Below, one piece after another: positions 37,850 through 50,399 of a stretch of 64,000 nucleotides of DNA. Every line of letters begins with the position of its first letter. The first letter of the stretch is position 1. The stretch is from Epiperipatus broadwayi. Lineage: Eukaryota > Onychophora > Udeonychophora > Euonychophora > Peripatidae. The translations under genes were made by a program, and so were the position numbers. Location of the stretch: positions 1-64,000 of the forward strand of contig JAQFVV010001023.1 in assembly GCA_028023455.1 (NCBI GenBank). Direction: 5' to 3'. The notes beneath the pieces are model-generated. The model searched no databases. It worked only from the letters and a program-made list of their open reading frames with translations, and was not told the DNA's origin.

Positions 37850-38113
37850 ATATAAGGGATTTGAACTCAGATTTTCAAGCACCCTTCAACAATCCACACT
37901 ATCTCATACCACTGATACACATGACCAAAATAATCACCAATAACATATTTCATGCTGAACCAGCACTCATCAGTTAGTCCAGATTATCATCTCCCACACA
38001 TATGTATATTGGTGATTATTTGTCTTTTCTACATGTGTGTGGTCATTTGTATCAGTGGTATGAAATGGTGTGGATTGTTGAAGGGTACTTAAAAATCTGA
38101 GTTCAAATCCCCT
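37850..38113. mobile_element. Family C foldback with hammerhead
   Basis: The left arm (minus) holds the tRNA-like region and the ribozyme. The right arm (plus) repeats the tRNA-like region with B box GAGTTCAAATCCCC near 38100 but lacks the core. The two arms are inverted copies. Confidence 0.75.
37936..37978 (-). ncRNA. Hammerhead ribozyme (family C, second copy)
   Basis: Minus strand: helix I ACUAA/UUGGU; core CUGAUGA; helix II UGCUG-GUU-CAGCA closed by a G-U; GAAA (37951-37948); UAUGU, then triplet UUA. Helix III is weak (one A-U plus U-U). It is in Trk sense. Confidence 0.72.
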
Positions 38114-38854
38114 ATATTTTCAAAATACTGTATGTAAAATTGCAATAAAATGTCATTTGGAAAAGTGCAATTATTTTGCCAAATAATCTTATCGATATTA
38201 CTCTTAGGATCAGTGTGTAGTCCAATTATTGCTACTGTAGGAATATTGTAAAGTTCCGAGTATTTTTTGTAATTTGTTAACAGTTTTAATCTACATACTC
38301 ATATTCTGAAGTTTTAATGACAGAAGAAATGTTTATCAAGTCAAATATACAAATGGAAGTCAAATGACAACTTATTCCCAATGACCAATTAGTTAATTTT
38401 CTTTAATATATGGATATTCTACTATGCTGTAATTAGTTTAAAATCTAACTTGTTTTTTTCATTATCTTTAATACATATTTTCTGATATTATTATTAGGTG
38501 CTGTTAAGTTAATAATGATTTCTGGTAATCACACAATAGTATTTCTCTAAATAGCCTACCATCTGTTTGGTTTTTCCAAGTTTTCATTATTGTAATTATA
38601 TAGTTCATTACACTCCTTGTTAAACATCCACTTCTTTTTTAATTATCAATTTATCAAGCATTACATTTTTTCCTAATAAATAAGATCATCTTATGATATG
38701 ACCAAATGAAAAATTCAATATAGTCATTTATACTTCAAGTGAAATTTCAATTTTAATCTGATCAATTGTCATCTTGGTCATTTTCTTTTCTGCCCACTGA
38801 ATACTAAAATATTTTTAACAGAATCACAGTTTAAGTGTATCACTTTTTAAAAAA

Positions 38855-39070
38855 ACAAATAATATTAAATGATCCATGAACTTTACTACTGTTACACAGT
38901 TTTGATTGCCCCAGCAATCTTCTTCAGAACTTTTATATCTGCAGTTGAAGTTAGAAGATGTAAAAGTTCTGAAGAAGATTTCTGGGCCAATTGAAACTGT
39001 AAACTGTAAAAGAGAGTGGTAAATAAAGCATTGTGTAACAGTAGTAAAGTGCATTGATGATTTAATATTA
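38855..39070. mobile_element. Family F foldback with hammerhead
   Basis: An inverted repeat centred near 38950. The arms share tactactgttacac, the ribozyme segment and aactttta. The left-arm (minus) ribozyme has a perfect six-pair helix II GAUUGC-UGGG-GCAAUC but AAAA instead of GAAA. The right arm keeps GAAAC. Confidence 0.7.
38965..39005 (+). ncRNA. Hammerhead-like ribozyme (family F)
   Basis: Plus strand: helix I AGUU/AACU; core CUGAAGA plus one A; helix II GAUU/AAUU with a larger loop; GAAA; helix III AC/GU with one-base loop; triplet GUA. Core complete. Helix II is weaker than in the sister arm. Confidence 0.6.
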
Positions 39071-39759
39071 TATGGTATACATTTGGCAATGCAATAAAAA
39101 AGAGTAGTTTTTTTTTAAAAAACTTTTTCATTGTTTACTTTTCATAGCCATAGAGTTTTTAAATATTTGTTTATACATTTAAAAATCTGTTTAGAATTTT
39201 GATAGGTAATGACAATTTTATTGCTGTATTCTTGGAAGCAAAAAAACTGTCAGTCATTTGCTGATTTATCATAAGAATCTTGAGAATTTTTATATTTTCA
39301 ACTATAATTGGTATTATATCTAAGGTTGAAGTTTATTTTATCAATTCTGAATTTTTATGTTGGCAAAATGCATTTCTGTATAGATTTCTTAATTAACAGA
39401 AAACTATCCTGTTTCATTGTAAACCATTTTAGCTGTACTTTAATCCTAAATAGACATTTCTTATAAGTATGATTAATCATTTTGATATCCCCATTTTTAT
39501 AAGACCATTCCACAATTGAACATGTCATTTTTCCCCCTTTTCTATTATCCAATATATATCAGCAATGATGCTTCTAATTTTTAAACTTTCCTGAAACCAG
39601 TTTATGTATCTGGAAATTCTCTTCAATATAAAGATATCTAATCATTGCTTTATGATTTTCAAAATAATTTTACTTGCATATGGTATAAAAGGTATGGCAT
39701 GATAATTGTCATAAGATGTCAAAATTCCTTTCTTTAATCTAAGTATAAATATTGATTTT

Positions 39760-39867
39760 GTCAAGCATTGGTGATCGAGAGATCAACAACAGCTGCTTTG
39801 CAAGCAGTTGTCCCGGGTTGGCAGGTTCGCTTCCCAGCTGATGCTATGACACATGAGGAAAAAAAAA
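39760..39867 (+). mobile_element. tRNA-derived short SINE
   Basis: A- and B-box-like blocks and tail GATGCTATGACACATGAGG plus poly(A). The recognised TSD is only gatttt (39754-39759, 39868-39873). Confidence 0.85.
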
Positions 39868-40439
39868 GATTTTCAGGTAAATTGTTTTCAATATAATATA
39901 CTTTATCCAAAGTGTCTATGGTGATGGTGCTTTTTTTCCATGTCACTATGATTTTTGTTCCATCATTTACACTCAGTATATTTTTCATCAAACTTACTTA
40001 TGATTAAACTTCCTTTTTGATTTGTTTTTTTTCAAGCTTGATTCTATTTTCAATGATTTACAAATGTTGTTATAATATTGTACTTTTTCTGACTAATCTT
40101 TGAAAATTCTAATTCACATTTCTTTTTTCATTTTGAATTCTATTTATTTATAATTACCCGTGTATGTTCTGATAACCATTTTGATTTCCCCCAGTTTTTT
40201 TTAAAAATCCTATCCACTCCCATCCCTGCAGAATCCTCTTGAATTATTTTATTAATTTTCATTCACATGTTCATCTCCTTTGTCATTAATTACATCCAAA
40301 ACTTCAAATCAAATTCTGATGTTGTATTTGTTATTTGGACTATTTCCATCATCTAATATGAGTATTGAATGTCTAGAAAAATTTAACTATATTTAAATAT
40401 GCCAAATACATCCAACTATTAGTAATAGCACACAGGTTA

Positions 40440-40600
40440 GCATATGCACAATGTTTTCAGAGGTCTTATTCTCCCCTCTTCTTCGGGCATTGCTGGCCTG
40501 ACCAGTGACAGTATTAGCATGGGAATTTAACCTTGATTCTTAGATTTTTGAATATTGACTTTTAAGGTAATGCTGGCTCAGTTGGTTAGAGCATTCTGAT
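40440..40600 (-). mobile_element. Family E repeat fragment
   Basis: Resembles the family E foldback at 46.7 kb (ctcttcttcgggcattgctggcctg). The minus-strand ribozyme is degenerate (CCGAAGA core). The plus strand ends with a tRNA-like D-arm segment GGCTCAGTTGGTTAGAGC. A related fragment lies at about 27590-27720, where GAAA is lost. Confidence 0.5.
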
Positions 40601-40972
40601 GTTATTTAAAATATTATATTATATTTAAAATATTGTCCAATCTTATAATTATTTTTCAGTTTTATTCAAAATTTCCACATTTTGTAGATGATTAAAAATC
40701 AACTTAGAAAAGATTTTATATAGAACTGATAGATCTATAATCCTTAATAACTTATTTTTCAATTTTCAAGTATATTTGCATTAATTTTGCATTCTTCACT
40801 CATCTATTATATCATTATCATTTTAACTAGGTATGGTTAACTAAAATACCAACTGTGTTAAAACAGGCAAAACTCACTATAAATATTTTGCCACACACAG
40901 CAAGCTAGAGTAATCAATGGATGCCAGAAGGCTTGTGCATAAAATCCCCATCTAGTGCCTACTCATCCAATA

Positions 40973-41014
40973 TCCCCAGACTAGTTTCTGGCTTGTGGCC
41001 TTCATCAGTGAGGA
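40973..41014 (-). ncRNA. Hammerhead ribozyme (family A, left arm)
   Basis: Minus strand: UCCUCA/UGGGGA, core CUGAUGA, helix II GGC-CACAA-GCC, GAAAC, GUC. Core fully intact. Same sense as the Trk pre-mRNA. Confidence 0.82.
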
Positions 41015-41190
41015 GCCTTGGATCTGAGAGCACTGCATCTAGACTATATAGGCTAATGGGCTTGGATTGAAAACATTAAGATGTTTTCCGTTTAAGACTC
41101 ATAGTTTTGTAGTTAAATGGAGATAAAAGGTGGTTGCTGGAGGTTGCATTAGATCCTAAGATATAGATGCAGTGCTCTCAGATCCAAGGC

Positions 41191-41232
41191 TCCTCACTGA
41201 TGAAGGCCACAAGCCAGAAACTAATCCGGGGA
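41191..41232 (+). ncRNA. Hammerhead ribozyme (family A, right arm)
   Basis: Plus strand: core CUGAUGA and GAAAC are intact. The cleavage triplet is AUC, and the first helix I pair is A-C, so activity may be reduced. Confidence 0.7.
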
Positions 41233-41859
41233 TATTGGATGAGTAGGCACTAGATACGGATTTTATGTACAAGCCTTCTGGCATCCATTGATTACTCTAG
41301 CTTGCTGTGTGTGGCAAAATATATATAGTGAATTTTGCCTGTTTTAACAACAGTTATGCACAAGCATAAGGAGGTGGTCATGTGATGTTTATTGGCTTAA
41401 TACCAACTGTGGTTTGAATCAGCCCCATAATGAATTTATATTGCTGCAATTAATTATCAATAACTACCGATTTAAATAGCATTTATTTTCAAAAATATTA
41501 ACTTATAAAATATTAATTAAATATCTCATATCTACTGATTTAAAAGAATTTTTTATTTTGCTCTGGAATAAATATTCACGAGTAAATAAAAATTGATATC
41601 AGCACTTCCTTTAACATACGGAACTTCCTGTAGCATAATTCTAATCATGCAATATTCAACATTTATGAATCTAGAACAACTCTCTGTGCATTAGATTTTA
41701 AAATGTTCATGAATATATGGGCATTGTGTGTTTCATTATCTTGTCAGTAATTTGTATCTAATGTAATTCTATGATACAATCACTTGACTATTCAATATAT
41801 GCTGTCTATTTTTAATCTATTTTACATTCTTTATCTTAATCACATATGAGACATCCAGT

Positions 41860-41949
41860 CTAGTTATTATCTGAGTCTGAGAGTGTGCTCTAGTTATTAT
41901 CTGAGACTGAGAGTGTGCGCTAGTTATTATCTGAGTCTGAGAGTGTGCG
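41860..41949. repeat. 30-bp tandem repeat x3
   Basis: Three copies of ctagttattatctgagtctg plus agagtgtgcg, differing at one or two bases. The unit is a multiple of three, which keeps a short minus-strand frame open. That frame is not otherwise gene-like. Confidence 0.92.
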
Positions 41950-44281
41950 CTTTTTATTGTAAAGGTACATTTTATAAATTTAATATTGTTTTGATTAATT
42001 TCTATACAATATGTATGTTTATAAAAATATTTTATATTTAAGCTAATTAAACATATCATTAGACTTTTTTTTTTTGCTTAAGTTTTTCTGGCAATGGATA
42101 GTTGAATAATGTTGAAAATTAAGATTAAAAAATTTATTTTTCATACATAATAGGCATGGTTCTAAAATCATTAGTACAAATATAAATTTTATCCAGTAAC
42201 TTTGCATTATAACAATTATATTACCATTCAATATTATCTGAACCATTATCTTGTCAATCACAGTTTCTAATTTATACTTGAATGAAGTCCCCCAGAAACT
42301 TTTAGTCTAAATGAAAAGGATTGCTTTTTATCACAGTGCCCAGACTGACAAACAGCTGCCACATGATGAGAGCTTAATTTTATTAAAATGTTTTGTAATT
42401 ATATGATTTAATTTTAAAATTAAAACCTGAATCAGACTAAAAGAGTGTTATCTTCTGGTTCTCTTCTCAAAGAGAAAATTTATTATGCCTGATGATGCTT
42501 GAATTACTTGGAATACAACAAATCAACTCTGAAATCAAAGTTTAATTGATTTTCTATATCAAATTCCTATTTTGAACATGGACACTTCTTTAGCTTTACA
42601 AGAATCTTTAGAGAATTGTACAAGGATTGCTCTCTGATTACCTTTTGCACAGATGTAGTGCACTTTTGGCAAATCTAAATCTAAGAGAAAATTTTAAATT
42701 ACCAAGATGCTGTTTACGGCTTCACCAGAATAAGATTAAATTTATATCTACAAAGCAGAATTATTATCAATTTTTACAAGAGCCATGCAAACTATCTTAA
42801 TTATTATATAATAAATATCCCAAACTGCAAAATGCTAAACTGCTATATAAAACTAACTGTGGAATAAACTAATATCTTAACAGCCAAACACATCATCTAG
42901 TTTCATATTTACTCAGATTAAGTATTTGTTATATAGTGATTATAAAGATTTACACACTTATTAAAAATTAATAATTCTGTTTTAAAGATGCAAATTCAAG
43001 TTGATTTTAATGAGTTGAAATTTAAAATTTTAATACTAGTTTCACAATTATTTTGACTTATGCAAAATATGTGATTTATTTTTGATTTGCTTGTAAATTA
43101 TGAATATGAAAGTAGATGACCTATTTTGCCGGTAAGTTAATTTTTTGCACATTCTTTTCAATTTTGTGTTAGATTGGCACTGCATATCATATTTTAATTA
43201 CAAATAATCTTTCCTGGATTTATGTTACTTTATATTACGCACTTGCTTAGTACAGTTTGTGCCATTTAATAATTTATTTTACTAATAAACCTATAGTTGA
43301 GCTTTTATTTTTGTTCCTAGATGGAGGTATAATAATAAAAAAAAACAGCATTAAATTTAGTCACTCTTGGCATAAAGTGGTATAAATATTTACATTATGT
43401 TTGTTAAAACAAAAGATAACTTTTTATTTAGAAAACTTATTTTTTCACTTCAAATATATTTTCATTTGTTTCAATGATATTTCTATTAAAAAATATAAAA
43501 TATACTTACTTTAATTACTAAATCTTTTTTAAGGATTAAGAACCCACCAGGTGAGACAGAATAAAATTTTTTATCTTCACATTAGTGAAGGCTCAAATGT
43601 AAGTTCCTTTATTTTTCAATATAATATTAATACTTCAACAATTTAAAAAGACTTGTTATTAAAAAAAACATTTCAAATAGTAATTGTAATAGAAAATAAT
43701 TTAATTTTACTATAAATTCTATTCAAACTGAAGGCTACATATATAAAAATTAAATATACATTTAGCCCTAACTTAAAGATATTAATCTACCACAAAAAAA
43801 TCAAACATTAGTTTGTTCTGTAATTTTATAAATGCCATATTTATAGGTAAACTTTATTTACAATAATTAATTTTCAATAATTCATAAAAGATTATTAATC
43901 ATTCTTAGTTAAATTAGATATAACTATTTTTATTATTATTTAATATTTGGATATAAACTTTAAATTTAATAAAATTCAAATATGTCTATAATATTCTTCT
44001 AATAGATTCATAATAATCTCCATTTTTAAACTTTCATCTCTGTTTACTCGAATCACATGTTAAACTTGCACTAACTAAATATATCTAGTTGGTTATAAGA
44101 TATCATAGAAGGTTTTTACCAACCGTATGTTTTTAATGTAAGAGTAAGCTATTTTCTTCATGTATATGCCATGCCTAAAACTTAGAATTAGAATTTGATT
44201 AATTTAAGACATTTTTTTCACATAGCTGAGACTGTTCAAGCAAATTTAGAAATTTTTTACTAACCTACTTTAACTTCCCAT

Positions 44282-44540
44282 TCAATTCCCGAGGTTGAAA
44301 TTGTTCAGTGACTTGTTAAAATAGCTGGGCATGCAGTTAAGAACGGAAAGGTAGTGATGTGACCGATGGCATGAGAAATTCACTACAAATATTCTAAGTG
44401 AATAAAGATAACATTGTAAAGTGGAAAAAACGAGATACAAAAGAGCATAGTGAGGAGACAGAAAAGTCTGATTGCATTGGAAATAAGATTTAGCCTTTAA
44501 TAAACCAGCATAACACTCTATAAGGCAGTAGAAATGCATT
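44282..44540 (-). mobile_element. Possible 3' fragment of the LINE family
   Basis: The 85-codon minus-strand frame shows weak similarity in order to the C-terminus of the ORF2 at 0.3-0.5 kb (a hydrophobic LYS-like segment, then an NKSLNNF-like tail). Too diverged to be sure. Confidence 0.35.
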
Positions 44541-44796
44541 TAGTTGGCTTCTGATAATTGATTATTTACATTTAATCTTTATATCTGAAGATCATTCTGC
44601 TAATTGCCATATGATGATTATTATTATCCAGTATACTATTCCTTTTTTATTTTTTTTTGTGAGTGTAGAGAGATCAACAAGTCTTTGTTTAAAAAAAGGA
44701 CAAGTGGTGACAGAAATCTAAGTGATCCCAAATGATAATACATTTATCACTAGGTGAAGACTAGAGCAAAAAAAAAAAATTTTTTTTTCTCTAGAG

Positions 44797-45328
44797 CAAC
44801 GGTCGGCAATTGGTGGTCCGTGACATAATTTTAATGGTCTCCAAATAAATTCAAATATTATTTAAATTCAAAGCTCATGTAATAAAATTTTTAAATAAAA
44901 AAATACATTTTGTTTAAGCTAAATTATTATATGTAAAATAGAACAAGAGCATTATATTGCTAATTGATTTGTTACAGAATGCTACTGTAACTTGCAAAAC
45001 GTTTACGTCAAAGGCATTTAATTAACCCCTACTCGGTCAGTGGCATAGAAAAAGTAACAAAACAATACCGAATTCTGTGCAATTGACTAGGCATCAAATT
45101 TGACTCGAAGCTCCTTAACATATTGCCATGACATCATTGGAGCGAAGGATTAGTAAAATAATTTTAAAACAAGAGCAGCAAATGTCGCGCTAATTTTTAA
45201 TATTATTATTTTTGTGTTAAACTGAAAATTATAAATATATATGTATATCATACTCAATGCTCGTATTAATTGATACCTTTAAAAATTATGTTAACGGTCC
45301 GCAATATCTAAAAGATTGCCGACCGCTG
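44797..45328. mobile_element. hAT-like non-autonomous element
   Basis: Terminal inverted repeats CAACGGTCGGCAATT and its near inverse ending GCCGACCGCTG, with sub-terminal GGTCCG repeats. Flanking 8-mers (ctctagag, ttctaaga) match only partly. No coding sequence. Confidence 0.75.
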
Positions 45329-45778
45329 TTCTAAGATGATAATAACATCTAGAGAAAAGATAATTAATCATGAAATAGCAGAATTCAATGTTTTAAAGGA
45401 AACTTAATACGTATCTTGAATGTATAAGATTTAAGAGAGATTAATAAAAGAATGGGTTACTATTTGCCTTTAAACAATACAAATTAATATTTCTTTAGTT
45501 TACTGTTTCACATTTACATTTATCAATATTTATTGTATATAATTCCGTCGGTTAAATTAATCTTATTGTTTCATTCATTTGAAATTCAATCTTGTAAGAA
45601 AGAATTGTTGTACTTGCTAACAGGCTTGTTCTTTCAAATAACAATAAAACTTTGACTAACTATTTAAGATGTTTAAAAATAATTTTATTTCATTGTTGCT
45701 TTAGAACCTTTCAGCAAATGCCGATTTAAGATTTTGAAATGTGCCTCAAGATACCATTTTATTTACAAAACTATTAAT

Positions 45779-45822
45779 GCCGCTAGAAGTTTTTCCTGTA
45801 GTTTGTAGACCTCTAGCGGCTT
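45779..45822. repeat. Short GC-richer hairpin
   Basis: gccgctagaag... pairs with ...cctctagcggc in an otherwise AT-rich region. A stem of 9-10 bp with one bulge. Function unknown. Confidence 0.6.
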
Positions 45823-46099
45823 TCTAGAGAATGTTAAAATACGATCCTATGTATATTTTAGAATGATACATTTATTGAATGAAAATAGTAAAGTTGATGA
45901 ATATTAATACGCTACTATTATAATTAGCATATGGAAACCTACAAAATAACTTCAAAAATAAATTAAACTTACATTTCAAAAGTAAATTGTTCTACAATCC
46001 TAATCTAATATAAAAGTAGATATTACTTTTAAATAAAAAATACTTATTCATATCTAAGAAAAAATAATATTCAAATATGAGTATATTGTTTATACTAAA

Positions 46100-46165
46100 G
46101 TTAATGTAATTAGAAGGGACTTGAACTCAGACTTTCAAGCTCCCTACAGCTATGCACTCTATTTT
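46100..46165 (-). mobile_element. Family C tRNA-like fragment
   Basis: The minus strand has the B-box-like GAGTTCAAGTCCC preceded by the family C module (gtagggagcttgaaagtc). No ribozyme is present. Confidence 0.6.
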
Positions 46166-46713
46166 ATAAAAAATATAATTTGTGACTATACTTTTCCTTC
46201 TTTTCTTTAAATATGTAATTTTACGAATAACGTTAATACTTTAATACAAGAAAAGATTACATTCTGATAGATAATTAAATAAATAATTTGCTGAAGGGGG
46301 GGGGGTTATAATTGTAGCACTTCAGCTTGTCAATCTAACTGGTGTTAATATTAAGCATATTCATATTTTTATACTACAGCACAGAGATATAATATTAATA
46401 TATAGTTGTAAATACTTTTATAGGAGTTCTCAGTGAAAAAAATTCATTCACGATAATTTTATACGTTATTTGACTGATTATCCACATGATGATTTTTTTT
46501 CTATTTAGGTGCTAGATCCTCACAAAATAAAAGCCTTTCACAATGTTTAAGCTGAAAAAAATGAACAAAGAATTTAATAATATGACGGGTATTTTCAATA
46601 TTATCATATAAAATTGAAACACAAGTGACTGCATACCCCCTCTCATGAGCTATATGTACTAATAATCAATAAATGAAAAATAGAATAATAACAAACAAAC
46701 ATCTATTCCTTTA

Positions 46714-47133
46714 AGATGTAATATGTTGGACTATTTCCATCATTTATGAGTGAATGTTGAATGTATAGAAAATTTTAAACTTTATTTAAACTTTCCAAAT
46801 ACAAACAACTTGTTAGTAATAACACACAAATAGACAATACAGGTTAGTAATTACACAACTTTTCAAGTATTATTCTCCACTCTTCTTCAGGTGTTGCTGG
46901 CCTGTATGTACAGTCATACCTGAAGAAGAGTGGAGAATACTACTCGAAACGTTGTGTAATTACTAACCTGTATTGTCTATTTGTGTGTTATTTCTAACAA
47001 GTTGTTTGTATTTGGAAAGTTTAAATAAGTTTAAAATTTTCTATACATTCAACATTCACTCATAAATGATGGAAATAATCTAACACATCACATCTTATAA
47101 TATACCATCATTACAAACCTTCAGACAAACTAC
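46714..47133. mobile_element. Family E foldback with hammerhead
   Basis: A long inverted repeat (46714 to about 47096, arms about 190 bp). Flanks share CTATTCCTTTA (46703-46713, 47134-47144), preceded by another near-identical stretch, so the TSD may be up to about 19 bp with an indel. The right arm has the intact ribozyme core. Confidence 0.8.
46916..46957 (+). ncRNA. Hammerhead ribozyme (family E), loopless helix III
   Basis: Helix I AUAC/GUGU (one U-G); core CUGAAGA plus an unpaired A; helix II GAGUGG/CUACUC with six pairs and a six-base loop; GAAA; then ACGUU. Helix III would be AC/GU with no loop, which cannot form in one molecule but can form between two copies because ACGU is self-complementary. 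Dimeric hammerheads with minimal helix III are documented in newt. Confidence 0.72.
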
Positions 47134-47806
47134 CTATTCCTTTAGCTCTGATTGTATTTAAGCATATATTCGTAGATATATTGAGTGTGAATTCTGTATA
47201 CTAGCTTGATTTAAGAACAGTGCAAGCTATTCAGAAATCACAATTAACAGTCAGAGGATTCCAAAATAGGAAATAAAATGTCAGTTTTAGTGAATGTATT
47301 ACTCTATTCTTTCCATTTATTGGTGGGTGATAGATCATGGGATCCTTTTCAATTTTATAAATGTTTAGGTATGATTATTCATATTTAATTCTATAATATA
47401 AGATATTTATATGTAATTCTCTCAATGCATTCTCTATAGTTATCTTCAAAACATTTAAAAATGCAATATCAGCACATCTTTCCAAAGCCATAAAACACTA
47501 TGAGGTTTGAACCTCTAGGAAACTTAAACATGAATACTGAAAAACAAAAAAATTCTGTCTATGAAACACTATGTGAATGTAGAAGAACATATAACAAGGA
47601 AACTATATGCACATTGAAAAATTACTAAAAAACATAAAACAAAGGGAAAATACAGAGGTATTTAAAATGGCAAACTATAGTTCAAATTGCAAATACAAAA
47701 ATATTAGATAGAGAGGAAAAAGTAAATAAAAAAAAAAATACTGAAGTTGCTCATACGACAATATCAAATATTCTATTATTGAACTTAATATAGTAATCTA
47801 TAAAAA

Positions 47807-48003
47807 AGCAGGCAAAACTCTCCATACAGTAGTGCCACCCTGTGCCAACCAGAGTAATCAATGGATGTCAGAAGGCTTGTGCATAAAATCTTCATCTAGT
47901 GCCTTCTGGCATCCATTGATCACTCTGGTTGGCACAGGGTGGCACTACTGTATAGAGAGTTTTGCCTAGCATAAGAGATGGTTATCATGTAATGTTTAGT
48001 GGT
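47807..48003 (+). mobile_element. Family A foldback, 197 bp, ribozymes deleted
   Basis: Inverted terminal modules (aggcaaaactctccatacag and its inverse) meet without the ribozyme. The tail is on the right. A 13-bp TSD TAATCTATAAAAA lies at 47794-47806 and 48004-48016. Confidence 0.88.
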
Positions 48004-48879
48004 TAATCTATAAAAAGTGGAAATGATTAATTTTGTACTTAAGAAATAGAAATAAAGAATAGACTCATGAATCTAAAGATTATTGGTTTATTTTTATAAT
48101 AGCCATTATTGGTCAGACTAGCAACATCTGAATAAGAAAGAAAAATAGTAACACTTGAAGTGCTTCCATATTAACTTATAAATTATCACTAACAGTTGAA
48201 AGTATTTAGAAAAGTATAAGTAAAATTTGAATTCAATTAGATGATCGAAATAGTCCAATACATAAGTACAACTATATTTATATGTATTATCACAATAACA
48301 TTAATACATTAAAAGTGAATTCATAAAAATGTCAGCTGCTCATTTCTATTGATAATTTTTATCTATATGTAGATCATAGTTCTTTTTAAAGATTCATTGA
48401 AATTTGATTCAATTTTGTTCTGGCTAGAAATTTTTTTTTTCAATGATGAAATGACTTCCTTGTAGACAGGACAAAATGGATGGAATTTCAGCAGTGATGG
48501 GATTCTAGTTTATATTTCCAGAAATTATGTTTAAATTTTATAAATACACACACATATAATAAAATATTCACCAGACAATGTTTAAATATTCAGTCAATCA
48601 ATTATACTAATGCAATAGCATCTAACATTCAAAGTCCACTTGGTACAAATAAAAAAATGAATCTGTTTTCATCTGCCATTTAAGTCCTTGTACAGGTCAT
48701 GAATTAGACAATATTAACTTTACAAAAAAAAACTTAGATGGAAGTTGAAAAATGAATTCAGTTTTTCATCTGCACCTAATGGATTTTAGTACTAGGTGGT
48801 ATTGCATTAATACAATTGAATGATTGGATAATTTAAACATTGTTTGATGTGTAATTTGTATATATATAGTTTCCTAGTT

Positions 48880-49090
48880 TAATAATAGTATATTTAATAT
48901 ATATATATATAATTATTCAAAACAATACAATAATTAATACAGTAAAACAATATTTTAAAAAACACATATAATAGAAGTACTTTCAACTATCTATGTAGTC
49001 ATTATCAACTAGATTCAAATTGTATTAGAAAAAGCCGTTACAATGTATTAATTATTGTATTGTTTTGAATAATTATATATATTTTATTAT
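48880..49090. repeat. Inverted AT-rich repeat
   Basis: atatataattattcaaaac and aatacaataattaatac-type segments recur inverted at 49035-49085. Likely a foldback or MITE. No gene. Confidence 0.55.
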
Positions 49091-49394
49091 AATTGGAATA
49101 CAGACATTGATTAATAATTTACATATATATATATATTGTCGTGATTTAGAATAAAGGTGTAGTAAAAGCAAACACTAATAAACAAACAATATTTTTGATG
49201 ATAAAGAACAGAGAAATCAGAAATCATCAAGTAACATCATCAAATAATTTATCATCATAATAGAGTATTAAGATCAAGTTAATCAACAATCATCCTTTGT
49301 GACTAAATTTAGGAGACATACTATAAAATCTTAAGTAATTATCATCAAAACAATGGTAAATTTAGGGCATTATATTATAAAAAAACAATTATCA

Positions 49395-49505
49395 ATATTT
49401 CAGTTGCATATATATATATATGTAATATACAAATCAATATATATATATATATATCAAAATACTGTATTTTGATATATATATTGATTTGTATATTACATAT
49501 ATTGT
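49395..49505. repeat. AT-rich palindrome
   Basis: Nearly perfect inverted repeat around 49458 (tgtaatatacaaatcaatat and inverse). The stretch 49510-50400 contains no recognised gene. Confidence 0.7.
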
Positions 49506-50399
49506 GAAACGAATACAGATATCAAACTTTATTTATTATATATATATATAAGTGCTAAAATAATTATAATAAGCATATTAAAAATGCTGATATCATTTAT
49601 ATAAATGCTAATCATTATCAATGTACAGGGTTATCTTATCATAAGTGTACTGGCTGCCAATAAACTAATCATTATCATCATAAAGCCTATAAAACAACAT
49701 GAAAAGATTTTAAAGATAACGTTCATTATTCTTTGATCTAAATAATTCTAAATAGAACAATTTAGATGTCTATGAAAACATACATATCCCATATACCATT
49801 AGTCCAGAATTTTTTGCAAATATCCTGGTGACTGTGAACAAGAGAAAATACACAATACTTTAATTATGCTAGCATTAATAATAATCATGATTACATATGA
49901 AGTTCCAAAATGGAAAAATGATTGTAAAATATGATATTTATGAATTTTAATGTTTTTACTTTTTTGTTTATTTACATTTTTGATAGCATATATTTGAAGT
50001 AATGTATAGTGAAACAGCATAAATTGCAGCTTCACTATATTTGCAGTTAAAGCAAAAAGAAGCATAAATCTTTTATTTTTAGTAAAACTTATAAGTGAGA
50101 AAAAAAAAAATCATTTAAATAAAAATCTCTTTACTGCTTTTCAGCTCATTTTATATTTCAAAAGAATAATTTGTAAGGCAGAATGGCGGTAATTTAACAA
50201 TAATTAAAAGTGTTTTTTCACCATGCTGCAGGCAAGAGAAAATTAATTAAAAATTTGAAAACACATAGCCAGATAATTAAAAACATTCTGATCCTACCAA
50301 AAAGAATAGCCAATGAACTGTGGGATTAATGGTACAAATATGGATGAAAACACACCAACACAAATTAGATCCAGCAGGCACATAAGGTGAATCCATTCT

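Larger units (their letters stand above)
40858..41398 (+). mobile_element. Family A foldback with two opposed hammerheads
   Basis: A 541-bp insertion with a perfect 13-bp TSD (AATACCAACTGTG at 40845-40857 and 41399-41411). The left arm is minus-oriented and the right arm plus-oriented, each with a ribozyme. Only the right arm has the extra tail (acaagcataaggaggtgg... to ttattggctt), which I take as the 3' end. Confidence 0.9.
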
